From Mucilaginibacter flavidus (lineage in GTDB: Bacteria > Bacteroidota > Bacteroidia > Sphingobacteriales > Sphingobacteriaceae), in assembly GCF_024055575.1 (NCBI RefSeq), contig NZ_JAMXOE010000034.1, forward strand, positions 1-58,400: 58,400 nt of DNA, in the 5' to 3' direction. The notes under the pieces are model-generated. The model was not told the DNA's origin. It saw nothing but the letters and a program-made list of their open reading frames with translations, and did not search any database. The position numbers and the translations under genes are program-made. Numbering within the stretch: position 1 is the stretch's first letter; every line of letters begins with the position of its first letter. Below, piece by piece: positions 42,447 to 51,699 of this stretch.

Positions 42447-44498
42447 ATGAACAAAAAACCAACAAAACTGGCCATTTACCCCTTTATTGTGGCCGTATTA
42501 TTCAATTCAGCCTGTAGTACCAAAACAAAAAACTACGCCGACAACGATATAATATTTAAAAACATGGACACCACGGTTAAACCGGGCGACGACTTTTTTA
42601 AATATGCAAATGGCGGCTGGCTTAAAAAAAATCCAATCCCGGCGGCCTATCCGTCGTGGGGTATAGGCAACGTAGTTAACGACGAACTGCGCGACCGCCT
42701 GAAGAAAATTAATGAAGACGCCCTAAACGCAAAAGCCGAAAAAGGCAGCAACACCCAAAAAATTGGCGATTTTTATTTTAGCGGGATGGATACCCTTGGT
42801 ATCGAAAAGCAGGGAATCGACCCGCTTAAGGCCGAGATGGACAAGATTGAGCAGGTAAAGGATGTTAACAGCCTGGTTGATGAGTTCGCGCACCTTGCAA
42901 CCATAGGGGTGGACCAGCCGATAGCGGCGGGTGTTGGCCAGGATGCAAAAAACAGCAGTAAAAATATGCTGCAACTCTACCAGGGTGGCATTGGCCTGCC
43001 AAATCGCGATTACTATTTTAATACCGATGCCCATAGCGTTGAAATCCGTAACGATTACCAGCAAAAACATTTGCCTATAGTATACAAGCTGTCGGGCTTA
43101 AGTTCTGACGTTGCCCTTGCCGCAACAAAAAAGACCTATGAGCTGGAGAAGTTTTTGGCCGACAGCAGCCGAAAGCTGGAAGACCTGCGCGATCCATACA
43201 AAAATTACAACAAAATGCCTGTTGCCGGGCTAAGCAAACTGGCGCCGGCTATTGACTGGAAATCCGCTTTTGATCAAATGGATTTTAAAAATGCGGATAC
43301 CGTAATTGTTGGTCAGCCTGAATATTACCGCGCCCTAAACAAGGCGTTAAAAACCTACAGCATTGCCGATTGGAAAAACTACCTGCGTAAAAACCTGGTT
43401 GATGCTTATGCAGGTTACCTAAGCAAAGCCTTTGATGGCGAAAACTTCAGGTTTTACGGCACCGTATTGTACGGCAGTAAAGAACAACTACCTCGCTGGA
43501 AACGGGTGCTGGATACCGAAAATGGCCTAATGGGCGAGGTTTTGGGCCAGATATTTGTTAAGGAGTACTTCCCCGAAAAAACAAAGGAGCGCTACGTAAA
43601 CCTGGTTGAAGCCATGCGTGCCAGCTTTAAGGAGCATATCGAAAAGCTGGATTGGATGAGCGAACCCACCAAGCAAAAGGCTTACGACAAGCTGGCAAAG
43701 GTAACCCCTAAGGTTGGCTACCCTGATAAATGGAAAGATTTTTCAACATTGACTATCGACCGCGGGCCTTATGCGCAAAACGTAATGCGGGCAAACAACT
43801 TTTGGCACCGCTTTAACGCCAATAAGCTGGGTAAGCCGGTTGACCATACCGAGTGGGACATTACGCCGCAAACCTACAATGCCTACTACAACCCATCGAA
43901 CAACGAAATTGTACTGCCTGCCGCCCAGTTTTTAATACCGGGCATAAAGGACGAAGATGTTGACGACGCCGTAGTTTATGGCTATGCAGCAGCATCAACC
44001 ATAGGCCACGAAATGACCCATGGCTTTGACGACCAGGGCCGCCAGTTTGATGCAGCCGGCAACCTAAAAGCATGGTGGCAGCCACAGGATTCGGTTAAGT
44101 TTACCCAGCGTGCCCAAATGCTAATCAACCAGTTTAATGGTTACACCATTTATGGCCTGCATGTAAACGGCAAAGCCACCCAGGGCGAGAATATTGCCGA
44201 CTTAGGCGGCATAGTAATAGGCTTAGATGCTTTTAAAAAGACAGAACAGTATAAAGAAGGCAAATCGATAAACGGGTTAACGCCAACACAAAGGTTTTTC
44301 CTTGGTTACGCCTTAGGCTGGCTTGGTCAGCAGCGGCAGGAATACTTATCGAGCCAGATACTGACCAATGAGCATGCGCCGGGCTTTATGCGTGTAAACG
44401 GTCCGTTTACCGATGTGCCTGAGTTTTACGAAGCCTTCCACATTAAAAAAGGCGACAAAATGTGGCTCGACCCTGATAAAAGGGTGAAGATTTGGTAG
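42447..44498 (+). CDS. M13-family zinc metallopeptidase (neprilysin/PepO-like), lipoprotein
   Basis: A 683-residue peptidase with a lipoprotein signal (FNSACSTKT, lipid Cys near residue 23). The zinc site is intact: HEMTH within AASTIGHEMTHGFDDQGRQF near residue 515 and ENIADLGG near residue 573 supplying the third ligand. NAYYNPSNNEIVLPAAQF, the family NAYY substrate-binding motif, precedes it. Length matches bacterial M13 enzymes, which cut small extracellular peptides. A close paralog follows 150 bases downstream, separated by a palindromic repeat that also forms a terminator-like hairpin. Confidence 0.95.
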   Translation: MNKKPTKLAIYPFIVAVLFNSACSTKTKNYADNDIIFKNMDTTVKPGDDFFKYANGGWLKKNPIPAAYPSWGIGNVVNDELRDRLKKINEDALNAKAEKGSNTQKIGDFYFSGMDTLGIEKQGIDPLKAEMDKIEQVKDVNSLVDEFAHLATIGVDQPIAAGVGQDAKNSSKNMLQLYQGGIGLPNRDYYFNTDAHSVEIRNDYQQKHLPIVYKLSGLSSDVALAATKKTYELEKFLADSSRKLEDLRDPYKNYNKMPVAGLSKLAPAIDWKSAFDQMDFKNADTVIVGQPEYYRALNKALKTYSIADWKNYLRKNLVDAYAGYLSKAFDGENFRFYGTVLYGSKEQLPRWKRVLDTENGLMGEVLGQIFVKEYFPEKTKERYVNLVEAMRASFKEHIEKLDWMSEPTKQKAYDKLAKVTPKVGYPDKWKDFSTLTIDRGPYAQNVMRANNFWHRFNANKLGKPVDHTEWDITPQTYNAYYNPSNNEIVLPAAQFLIPGIKDEDVDDAVVYGYAAASTIGHEMTHGFDDQGRQFDAAGNLKAWWQPQDSVKFTQRAQMLINQFNGYTIYGLHVNGKATQGENIADLGGIVIGLDAFKKTEQYKEGKSINGLTPTQRFFLGYALGWLGQQRQEYLSSQILTNEHAPGFMRVNGPFTDVPEFYEAFHIKKGDKMWLDPDKRVKIW

Positions 44499-44508
44499 GG
44501 AAATTTAT

Positions 44509-44590
44509 GTAGAGACGCAATGCTTTGCGTCTCCCGCCAGGTATTTGAAAAATTCATATGGAGACGCTCCGACCAATCGGGGCGTCTCTA
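44509..44590 (+). repeat. GAGACGCAA-type repeat with terminator-like hairpin
   Basis: GTAGAGACGCAATGCTTTGC plus GTCTCC at the left and GGAGACGCTCCGA...TCGGGGCGTCTCTA at the right. The right part alone is a strong hairpin (GAGACGC with CCGA paired to TCGG and GCGTCTC) followed by ttttg. It lies 10 bases past the first M13 gene and resembles 20641-20705. Confidence 0.8.
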
Positions 44591-44647
44591 TTTTGTTACT
44601 TAATCTCTATTCCGCAAATACTATATTTGCTATAAACTGACTCTCCC

Positions 44648-46702
44648 ATGAAAATGATAACTAACAAGCCGGTTATTTATTTGGCGGCTTTTGCAGCGTT
44701 AGCATTGTGCGCATACCAAACCAAAACCATACTCGATAATCCCGACGACCCCATCTATAAAAATGTCGACACTTCGGTTAAGCCCGGCGAAGATTTTTTT
44801 TTATACGCCAATGGCACCTGGATAAAGAACAACCCCATACCGCCGGCCTATTCAAGCTGGGGCATTGGCAATATTGTTACCGAGGAGATCCGCAATCGCC
44901 TTAAAAAGGTAAATGAGGACGCCATGCAAGCCAAAGCGCCAAAGGGCACTACCACCCAAAAGCTGGCCGATTTTTATTACACCGGGCTGGATAGCGTTGG
45001 AATTGAAAATGCTGCGTTGTCGCCTTTGCTGCCGCAATTGGCGATAATTGAAAAGGCCAAAACACCTGATGATATTTTAAATGCGGCTGCCATTTTAACA
45101 ACCACCGGCACACGGAATATAATCGGCATGCGTGTAAGCCAGGATGATAAAAACAGCTCAAAAATGATGGTGCAGCTAAACCAAACCGGGCTGGGGCTGC
45201 CCAATCGCGACTATTACTATAAAACCGATGCCCGCACCACCCGCATCCGCGCCAACTATACCGATAAGTATTTACCCACGCTGTTCAGGCTCTCCGCCTG
45301 GGACGACCAAAAGAGCACGGCCGCAGCCAAAGGCGCATTTGCCATTGAGAAATTTTTGGCCGATAGCAGCCGCAAACTGGAGGCCCTGCGCGATCCATAT
45401 CATAATTATAACAAGCTAACCCTCGCCCAATTAAACAGCCTCACCCCCGGCATAAACTGGAACAGTTTGTTTACAGCATTGGAGCTTAAACCGGTTGATA
45501 CCGTAATTGTGGGCCAGCCTGAGTACTATCGTGCTGTTGATAAGGCAATACATACTTTTAGCGTTGATGACTGGAAAGCATACCTGCGTTTAAAGCTGAT
45601 TACATCGAATGCGCCATACCTTAACAACGCAGTCGCCGAAGAAAACTTCCGTTTTACAGGCAAGGTGCTGCGCGGCCAAAAGGAACAGTTACCACGCTGG
45701 AAACGGGTGCTGGACACCGAGAACGGCATAATGGGCGAACTGCTGGGTCAGCTATTTGTAAAGGAATATTTTTCGGAACGGAGCAAGGCACGATACGTTG
45801 CTATGGTTGAAGCCATGCGCCAAACCTATCGCGAACATATTGAAAAGCTGGACTGGATGAGCGCCGAAACCAAGCAAAAAGCCATCATCAAACTAAATGC
45901 CATCCACCCAAAAGTGGGTTATCCCGATCAATGGAAAGATTTTTCGACGCTTGATATCAGTCGTGCGTCATACGCCAACAACGTAATACAGGCGCGGCAC
46001 TGGCAGTACCAGGTAAACATAAACAAGCTGGGTAAACCCGTAAACCACCAGGAATGGGGTATGACACCGCAAACTTATAACGCCAGCTACAGCCCGTCTA
46101 ACAATGAAATAACTTTACCGGCGGCGCAACTGCTGATACCCGGTATAAAGGACGAGGATGTTGATGACGCGGTAGCTTATGGCTATGTTGCTGCATCTGT
46201 TATCGGCCACGAAATCACCCATGGTTTTGACGACGAAGGCCGTTTGTTTGATGCAAAAGGAAACCTGAAATCATGGTGGACACCCGCCGACTCGGTTAAG
46301 TTTACCCAGCGCGCCCAAATGCTGGTCAACCAGTTTAACGGTTACAAAGTGTTGGATAGCCTGCATGTAAACGGCAAAGCCACCCTCGGTGAAAACATTG
46401 CCGACCTTGGCGGTATTGTATTGGGTATTGATGCCTTTAAAAAGACGCAGCAGTATAAAGAAGGCAAAAAGATAAACGGCTTTACGCCTATGCAGCGTTT
46501 CTTTTTAGGCTATGCCCTAAGCTGGCTTGGTCACGAGCGGGACGAAGCGCTGGCCAACCAGGTTATTGTCGATGTGCATTCGCCGGCCTACTTGCGGGTA
46601 AATGGACCGTTTACTGATGTGCCCGAGTTTTATACGGCTTTCCACATTAAAAAAGGCGATAAGTTATGGCTTGATCCGGATAAAAGGGTAAGGATTTGGT
46701 AG
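44648..46702 (+). CDS. M13-family zinc metallopeptidase, second tandem copy
   Basis: A 684-residue paralog of the gene upstream. The N-terminus is a signal or membrane anchor (VIYLAAFAALALCAYQTK; Cys near residue 21 could be lipidated). The zinc site HEITH in SVIGHEITHGFDDEGRLF near residue 516 and ENIADLGG near residue 575 are complete, with NASYSPSNNEITLPAAQL as the substrate-binding region. The two proteins are aligned along their full length, so this is a gene duplication. Divergence in the HExxH neighbourhood is small, so both are probably active. Confidence 0.95.
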   Translation: MKMITNKPVIYLAAFAALALCAYQTKTILDNPDDPIYKNVDTSVKPGEDFFLYANGTWIKNNPIPPAYSSWGIGNIVTEEIRNRLKKVNEDAMQAKAPKGTTTQKLADFYYTGLDSVGIENAALSPLLPQLAIIEKAKTPDDILNAAAILTTTGTRNIIGMRVSQDDKNSSKMMVQLNQTGLGLPNRDYYYKTDARTTRIRANYTDKYLPTLFRLSAWDDQKSTAAAKGAFAIEKFLADSSRKLEALRDPYHNYNKLTLAQLNSLTPGINWNSLFTALELKPVDTVIVGQPEYYRAVDKAIHTFSVDDWKAYLRLKLITSNAPYLNNAVAEENFRFTGKVLRGQKEQLPRWKRVLDTENGIMGELLGQLFVKEYFSERSKARYVAMVEAMRQTYREHIEKLDWMSAETKQKAIIKLNAIHPKVGYPDQWKDFSTLDISRASYANNVIQARHWQYQVNINKLGKPVNHQEWGMTPQTYNASYSPSNNEITLPAAQLLIPGIKDEDVDDAVAYGYVAASVIGHEITHGFDDEGRLFDAKGNLKSWWTPADSVKFTQRAQMLVNQFNGYKVLDSLHVNGKATLGENIADLGGIVLGIDAFKKTQQYKEGKKINGFTPMQRFFLGYALSWLGHERDEALANQVIVDVHSPAYLRVNGPFTDVPEFYTAFHIKKGDKLWLDPDKRVRIW

Positions 46703-46737
46703 GAGGAAGTCCGAAAAGTCGGAGGATTTTTCAAAAC

Positions 46738-46797
46738 AAGCGGTATATCAGCCGCTTAAAACTATTTTTGTCATTCTTCTCTCTGTTCAGAATGACA
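46738..46797. repeat. Two adjacent hairpins between the M13 and NadR-like genes
   Basis: AAGCGG/CCGCTT (46738-46757, loop of eight) is followed by a T-containing stretch and may terminate the M13 transcript. TGTCATTCT/AGAATGACA (46769-46797) ends 14 bases before the next ATG and belongs to a common dispersed palindrome type. Confidence 0.55.
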
Positions 46798-46810
46798 ACC
46801 GGGTATAAAA

Positions 46811-47350
46811 ATGCAAAACAAATCATCCGAAATAATAAAAATAGCAGTTGTAGGCCCTGAATCGACGGGCAAATCAACCATGTCGAAATACTTAGCGGCG
46901 CACTACAATACCATTTGGGTGCCTGAATATGCCCGCGGCTATTGCGAAAAACTAATTGAGCCGCCCACCTGGCAGGACGAAATCAATATGTTTTACGGCC
47001 AGGTGGCCCTGGAGGATGAACTGCTGCCAAAGGCCAACAAGCTGCTTATTTGCGATACAACCTTTCTCACCGTAAAAATATGGAGCGAATACACCTTTGG
47101 CAAAGCGCCACAGCAAGTGCTTGATGAATTGCCCAAACGCCCTTACGACCTTTACCTGCTGCTCAACATCGACATGCCATGGGAAGAAGATCCTTTAAGG
47201 GACTTTCCGCACATGCGGGAACACTTTATGGAGGTGTGGTACAAAGAATTAAATGAGTTAAATGCTAAATACGTATTGATAGAAGGAACAGGGGCCGAAA
47301 GGCATGAAAGGGCTGTGGAAGCTGTGGATGAATACTTAAAGAGATTCTAA
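46811..47350 (+). CDS. NadR-like P-loop kinase (putative nicotinamide riboside kinase domain)
   Basis: A 179-residue AAA_28-type protein. The Walker A loop VVGPESTGKST is at residues ~13-23, followed by YARGYCEKL and ICDTTFLTVKIWSEYTFG, and a lid region RPYDLYLLLNIDMPWEEDPLRD with catalytic acidic residues. This is the kinase domain of NadR, which phosphorylates nicotinamide riboside, here without the adenylyltransferase and repressor domains. In many Bacteroidota it sits with the PnuC transporter; none is seen here. Activity on another nucleoside is possible. Confidence 0.82.
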   Translation: MQNKSSEIIKIAVVGPESTGKSTMSKYLAAHYNTIWVPEYARGYCEKLIEPPTWQDEINMFYGQVALEDELLPKANKLLICDTTFLTVKIWSEYTFGKAPQQVLDELPKRPYDLYLLLNIDMPWEEDPLRDFPHMREHFMEVWYKELNELNAKYVLIEGTGAERHERAVEAVDEYLKRF

Positions 47351-47439
47351 TACAGGAAAATAAATCCGAATTCGGGCATCCGATATCCTAAATTCTTTCT
47401 CCGCCATGCAACGTTCTAAAAATCCTTGCGTCATTTAAC

Positions 47440-48018
47440 GTGCAAGCTGATCAAAAATTGGAAGCCATCTTTATCGACAAGCATTATAACCTGGTGGTTG
47501 AGTGCAAACAAGGCAGTAAAAAAGCCTGTTATGAGCTTTACAAATTGTATTCTAAAGCGATGTTAAACGTCGCTTTCAGGATAGTGGGAAATATTGCCGA
47601 AGCTGAAGATGTTTTACAGGAGGCTTTTGTTGATGCTTTCAGCAAATTGAAAGATTTCAGGCAGGATACCACCTTTGGTTTATGGCTTAAACAAATTGTG
47701 GTAAACCGCTCCATCAACTTGCTGCGAAAACGCAAGCTGGACCTGGTTGATCTGGAAGGCGAACAAATAGAAAACATTGCCGGCGAGGAAGCAGAGGATG
47801 ACGATGAAACACAATACCAGGCGGCAAGGGTTAAAGAAGCAATGAAGGACCTGCCCGAAGGCTACAGGTTAGTAATATCGCTATACCTGCTTGAGGGCTA
47901 CGACCATGAAGAAATAGGACAAATATTAAACATTTCGGAAAACACCTCGCGAACGCAGTTCCTGAGGGCAAAACGAAAGTTATTGGAAATTTTACAACGA
48001 AAGGGAATAAAATCATGA
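47440..48018 (+). CDS. RNA polymerase ECF sigma factor
   Basis: A 192-residue sigma-70 family protein. Region 2 is AYELYKLYSKAMLNVAFRIV-like (seen as CYELYKLYSKAMLNVAFRI) with DVLQEAFVDAFSKL; region 4 is YRLVISLYLLEGYDHEEIGQ followed by ISENTSRTQFLRAKRKL, the helix-turn-helix for -35 binding. The start is the GTG at 47440; the frame is closed by a TAA at 47389 and no ATG lies between. It overlaps the next gene (membrane protein) by four bases, as a sigma/anti-sigma pair would. Confidence 0.92.
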   Translation: MQADQKLEAIFIDKHYNLVVECKQGSKKACYELYKLYSKAMLNVAFRIVGNIAEAEDVLQEAFVDAFSKLKDFRQDTTFGLWLKQIVVNRSINLLRKRKLDLVDLEGEQIENIAGEEAEDDDETQYQAARVKEAMKDLPEGYRLVISLYLLEGYDHEEIGQILNISENTSRTQFLRAKRKLLEILQRKGIKS

Positions 48019-48578
48019 GCAAGCGATTAGAGGAATTTATGAAAATGAACAGGGAGGAGTTTGACGACCTTGAACCGTCGGCAGATTTGTGGAGCAGGAT
48101 TGAAAAACACCTGCCGCCACAAGGTGAAGAGTTGAAAAAGAAAGAGGCAAAAACATTTTCGCTGGGCTTTGTGTTGCGCGTTGCAGCTACGGTTATTGTG
48201 GTTATGGGTATAGGGTTTGGTTTTTACCTGCATGGCGAAAAGAAAGACAAGATCGATTTGGCTGCCATTAACCCTATTTATGCGCAACAGCAGGTTCAAT
48301 ATACATCACTGATTCATAGCCAGCGCACCGAACTGAAGTCGCTTACTAAAACCGAGCCCGATTTGTATAAGGAGTTTAGCAATGAAATTGCCCAAATGGA
48401 TTCTACCTACAAGCAACTTAACAGCGACCTGGCCACCAGCCCTAACCAGGAACGTGTTTTACGCGCAATGATACGCAACCTGCAGGTACAAACACAAGTA
48501 CTTACACAGCAGCTTGATGTTATTGAGCAGTTAAACAAATCAAAAAAGGAACAGAACAATGAAACTAAAAGCATATAA
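48015..48578 (+). CDS. Single-pass membrane protein, putative anti-sigma factor
   Basis: A 187-residue protein. The N-terminal ~55 residues are acidic and cytoplasmic (MNREEFDDLEPSADLWSRIE), then a membrane helix at about 56-74 (VLRVAATVIVVMGIGFGFYL), then a ~110-residue extracytoplasmic helical part. The DLWSRIEKHL pattern resembles anti-sigma factors paired with Bacteroidota ECF sigmas, but the zinc-binding HCC motif of ZAS domains is absent. It overlaps the sigma gene by four bases and the DUF4097 gene by 20 bases, which fits a translationally coupled three-gene unit. Confidence 0.82.
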   Translation: MSKRLEEFMKMNREEFDDLEPSADLWSRIEKHLPPQGEELKKKEAKTFSLGFVLRVAATVIVVMGIGFGFYLHGEKKDKIDLAAINPIYAQQQVQYTSLIHSQRTELKSLTKTEPDLYKEFSNEIAQMDSTYKQLNSDLATSPNQERVLRAMIRNLQVQTQVLTQQLDVIEQLNKSKKEQNNETKSI

Positions 48579-49848
48579 GCCCGCGCTGCTGTTAATGGCG
48601 CTTTTTATAGGCTGTACAGCGGGGCTTGCCCAAACTATATCTATACAAACAAAGCCCTCACTATCGGTGAGCACAAGTTTTGATAATACCGGTTTCGAGC
48701 TGAAAATGGATAACCTGGCGCAGAATTTAAAGGCCGATCTGAAAGATTTGGGTAAACATATTTCGGCAACAGTAAATAACATTACATCGAATATAAAGAT
48801 TGAGGACAATGAAAGTGATTCCTCTTCTGCAATTAGTCTGAACTTTGGTGATTTGCTTAGCAATCTTAATTTAGAGTTTTCGAAAAATGATGACGCATCT
48901 GATGCGAATGGGCCGGGTATAAGAGAAAAAAATTACAGTAAAAGCTACCCGCTTGACGCCAATGACAAAATAAGGCTGAGCAACCAATATGGAAAAATAA
49001 CTGTAAATACCTGGAATAAAAGCCAGGTGAGGGTCGACATAGAAATTAAGGCCGAGGCCGGCAGTGAAAGTGATGCGCAACGCCTGATTGATGGGGTACA
49101 AATACACGATAATAAAAATGGCGACCAGGTGTCATTTACCACCGACATACAGCATGATGACGACGATGAAGGCTTCTGGAGTTTTTTTAATTTTGGAGGA
49201 AAAAACAAGAAGCATAAGCTGAATATAAATTATGTTGTTTATATGCCCGCCCAAACTGACTTAAATGTTGAAAGCAGCTTTGGCTCAATATTCTTGCCCA
49301 GTCTTAATGGAAGGGTCCGGATCGTAGCCTCACAAGGCAGCGTAACAGCGCAAAGCCTATCGAGCAACTACAACGAAATTGAGGGCAGCTATTGCAGTTT
49401 AAAAGTTTCTGCTATGAATGGTGGCAGGCTTGCTTTTTCGTACGGAAGCGTTGATGTAGAAGAATGCAACAATATCAGGGCCGATTTAAGCTACGCTGCG
49501 TTTAGGTTAGGAAAGTTGAATAACACAGCCGACGTAAATTTAGCGTATGGCGGTGGGTTTAAAATAAGAGATCTTTCCAACTCATTTAAAAAGCTAAATA
49601 TTAACACATCCTACTCAGATATATCGTTGGGCATATCTCAGTCGAGTAATTTCGACTTTGATATTGTAACCAGCTATGGAAGCGGGTTCAAATACAACGA
49701 CAACAAAGTAACTATAACCGCCAAAAATCCACCGGAAGGAAGTAAGCATGTAAGCATGACACATAGTTATAAAGGTTATGTCGGCAAAGGCAACTCCGAT
49801 TCGCATATCGCCATAAACTCAAGCTACGGCGGAGTGAATTTTGAATAG
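48559..49848 (+). CDS. Exported DUF4097-type beta-solenoid protein
   Basis: A 429-residue protein with a signal peptide (LLLMALFIGCTAGLAQ, residues ~9-25; the Cys may be lipidated). Residues ~130-420 have repetitive beta strands in the DUF4097 / putative auto-transporter adhesin style: IRLSNQYGKITVNTWNKSQV, DLNVESSFGSIFLPSLNG, LAFSYGSVDVEECNN, LNINTSYSDISLGIS. It overlaps the preceding membrane protein by 20 bases. Its pairing with a sigma/anti-sigma pair is common in Bacteroidota; a role in sensing or shaping the envelope is suggested by position only. Confidence 0.85.
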   Translation: MKLKAYKPALLLMALFIGCTAGLAQTISIQTKPSLSVSTSFDNTGFELKMDNLAQNLKADLKDLGKHISATVNNITSNIKIEDNESDSSSAISLNFGDLLSNLNLEFSKNDDASDANGPGIREKNYSKSYPLDANDKIRLSNQYGKITVNTWNKSQVRVDIEIKAEAGSESDAQRLIDGVQIHDNKNGDQVSFTTDIQHDDDDEGFWSFFNFGGKNKKHKLNINYVVYMPAQTDLNVESSFGSIFLPSLNGRVRIVASQGSVTAQSLSSNYNEIEGSYCSLKVSAMNGGRLAFSYGSVDVEECNNIRADLSYAAFRLGKLNNTADVNLAYGGGFKIRDLSNSFKKLNINTSYSDISLGISQSSNFDFDIVTSYGSGFKYNDNKVTITAKNPPEGSKHVSMTHSYKGYVGKGNSDSHIAINSSYGGVNFE

Positions 49849-49877
49849 GCACTAATTTTTTTGAATTAAGACGAATT

Positions 49878-51113
49878 TCACGAATTGATTTTCTGTATCG
49901 TCTTCTCAATAGTCGCCTTATTCGTTTCAGATTTTGCCAGCTTCAACGCAGTTTTCAAATGCCGGATTGCTTTTTTATTATCCAACTCGGTATACAAAAA
50001 ACCAAGCAGCGAATAGTACAAATGGCTGTCTTCCAGCTTTAGCTTTTCAGCTTCGGCAATGGCCGCGGGTTTGCCATTGGCTTTGGCAAGGGCATAGGTG
50101 CGGTTAAGTGCTGCCATGGGCGAGTACTCAATGGTCAGCAACCTGTTGTATAGCTGCAAGATGCTCTCCCATTTTTCTGTGCTGTCCTCGTGATGGGTGT
50201 GCCACCAGGCTATGCCGGCTTCAATATGATATTTTGTTAGCTGGTTACCGGTGGCAGCATTATTTAAAAAATACTTGCCACGTTCAATCAGCTCAACATC
50301 CCAAAGGCTGGTGTCCTGGTCGGGATATAACACCTGTTCGCCGTCGGCGTTTATACGGGCATCAAACCGCGATGCATGGAAGCACATTAAAGCCATCATG
50401 GCGTTTACTGTCGGTTTGTTGGTTGCTTCGTTTATGGTAAGCAGGTAACACAGGCGCATGGCTTCTACACACAAATCCTTCCGCACGCTTGTGTTTTGCG
50501 AAACAGAATAATAACCTTCGTTAAACAACAGGTAAAGGGTAGTCAATACATTTTCGAGCCGCTTGTCAATTTCCGAATTTGGCGGGAACGCTATTTTCAC
50601 ATTATCCTCGCGCAGTTTGGTTTTGGCCCTTAAGAGGCGTTTGTTAATGGTTTCTTTATTGCTCAGGAAGGCATTTGCAATTTCTTCGATACCAAAACCG
50701 CAAAGTATACGCAATGAAAGGCCTATCTGTGCTTCGGCCGGGATAGATGGCTGGCAGATAGCAAACATCATTTGCAGCTGGCTATCTATAATGTTATTGT
50801 CGGACAGGTCAATTTCTATTTCGTGCAGCTCGGTATTGCTGTACTGAAGTTCCGTGGTTATTTTTTCGCTGAAAAGTTTGTTCCTGCGCAGGTAATCGCG
50901 GGCTTTGTTTTTGGCAACGGTGTAGAGCCATGCCGCAGGGTTATCTGGCAGGCCCTTCAGGCCCCACGTTTCTGATGCCAGCAGGAAGGTATCGCTGGCA
51001 ATATCTTCGGCAATTTCGATATGCTCAAAACCAAACAGCTTAGCCAGTACAGCAGTAATTTTGCTAAACTCGGTGCGGAATAAATGCGGTATCAGTTCCT
51101 TTTGCTCCATCAT
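49878..51113 (-). CDS. ECF42-type RNA polymerase sigma factor with DUF6596 C-terminus
   Basis: A 411-residue protein started at ATG 51113 (MMEQKELIPHLFRTEFSKIT); a longer frame to 51194 is an unlikely start. Residues ~1-180 hold sigma regions 2 (ITAVLAKLFGFEHIEIAEDI, DTFLLASETWG) and 4 (LRILCGFGIEEIANAFLSNK, EETINKRLLRAKTKLRED-like). The C-terminal ~220 residues are the DUF6596/TPR-like extension (LYLLFNEGYYSVSQ, RAYALAKANGKPAAIAEAEK-like) typical of ECF42 sigma factors. Its partner is the YCII protein gene 137 bases upstream on the same strand, which is the usual regulated target of ECF42 factors. Confidence 0.9.
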   Translation of the reverse strand: MMEQKELIPHLFRTEFSKITAVLAKLFGFEHIEIAEDIASDTFLLASETWGLKGLPDNPAAWLYTVAKNKARDYLRRNKLFSEKITTELQYSNTELHEIEIDLSDNNIIDSQLQMMFAICQPSIPAEAQIGLSLRILCGFGIEEIANAFLSNKETINKRLLRAKTKLREDNVKIAFPPNSEIDKRLENVLTTLYLLFNEGYYSVSQNTSVRKDLCVEAMRLCYLLTINEATNKPTVNAMMALMCFHASRFDARINADGEQVLYPDQDTSLWDVELIERGKYFLNNAATGNQLTKYHIEAGIAWWHTHHEDSTEKWESILQLYNRLLTIEYSPMAALNRTYALAKANGKPAAIAEAEKLKLEDSHLYYSLLGFLYTELDNKKAIRHLKTALKLAKSETNKATIEKTIQKINS

Positions 51114-51250
51114 AAAAAAGGCCTGTGCAATAATACAAAGGCCAGGTATTTTTGAACATAAACAGTGTAAATTAATGTTGAATATCCAACGCAAAAGCTT
51201 TATTACTCTATTATTCGATATTCAACATCCGGGATTCAATACCCATTCAA

Positions 51251-51592
51251 TTACATCGGGTTAATGTCGCGCACTTCAACATTGCCGCCAAATTCAAAAA
51301 TGGGGCAGCCTTTTGCAATTTCCACAGCTTCATCATAGGTTTCAACGGTAATAATCGAGTAGCCGCCGATCAATTCTTTAACTTCGGTGTAAGGGCCGTC
51401 AGTAACCACATTGTTTGGCCTTACCACGCGGCCTTCAGAGCCTAAACGGTTACCCGGGCTATTCAACTTGTTTTGTGCTGCAATGCCGCCAATCCAGTCC
51501 ATCCATTTTTTTGTTACAGCCTGCATTTCTTCGGGCGAGCCGGTAGGCTGGTTTTTGTAGTCGTTCCTGTAAACGAAAAGAAAATCTTTCAT
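51251..51592 (-). CDS. YCII-related (DGPF-type) protein
   Basis: A 113-residue cytoplasmic protein. The signature VTDGPYTEVKELIGGYSIIT near residues 63-82 is the DGP(F/Y)xExKE motif of the DGPF/YCII family. The last part (AVEIAKGCPIFEFGGNVEVR) completes the ferredoxin-like fold. Such proteins are the products most often linked with ECF42 sigma factors, whose gene follows directly downstream. The catalytic role is not established. Confidence 0.93.
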   Translation of the reverse strand: MKDFLFVYRNDYKNQPTGSPEEMQAVTKKWMDWIGGIAAQNKLNSPGNRLGSEGRVVRPNNVVTDGPYTEVKELIGGYSIITVETYDEAVEIAKGCPIFEFGGNVEVRDINPM

Positions 51593-51699
51593 GATGTTTA
51601 GTTTTTAATGTTTATACCTCGATGACGAACTGACAATTACCGATTGGACAAAAAGAAAAAATTAATTTGAAAAACATCAGCCGGCTGAAAAAGCTATCC

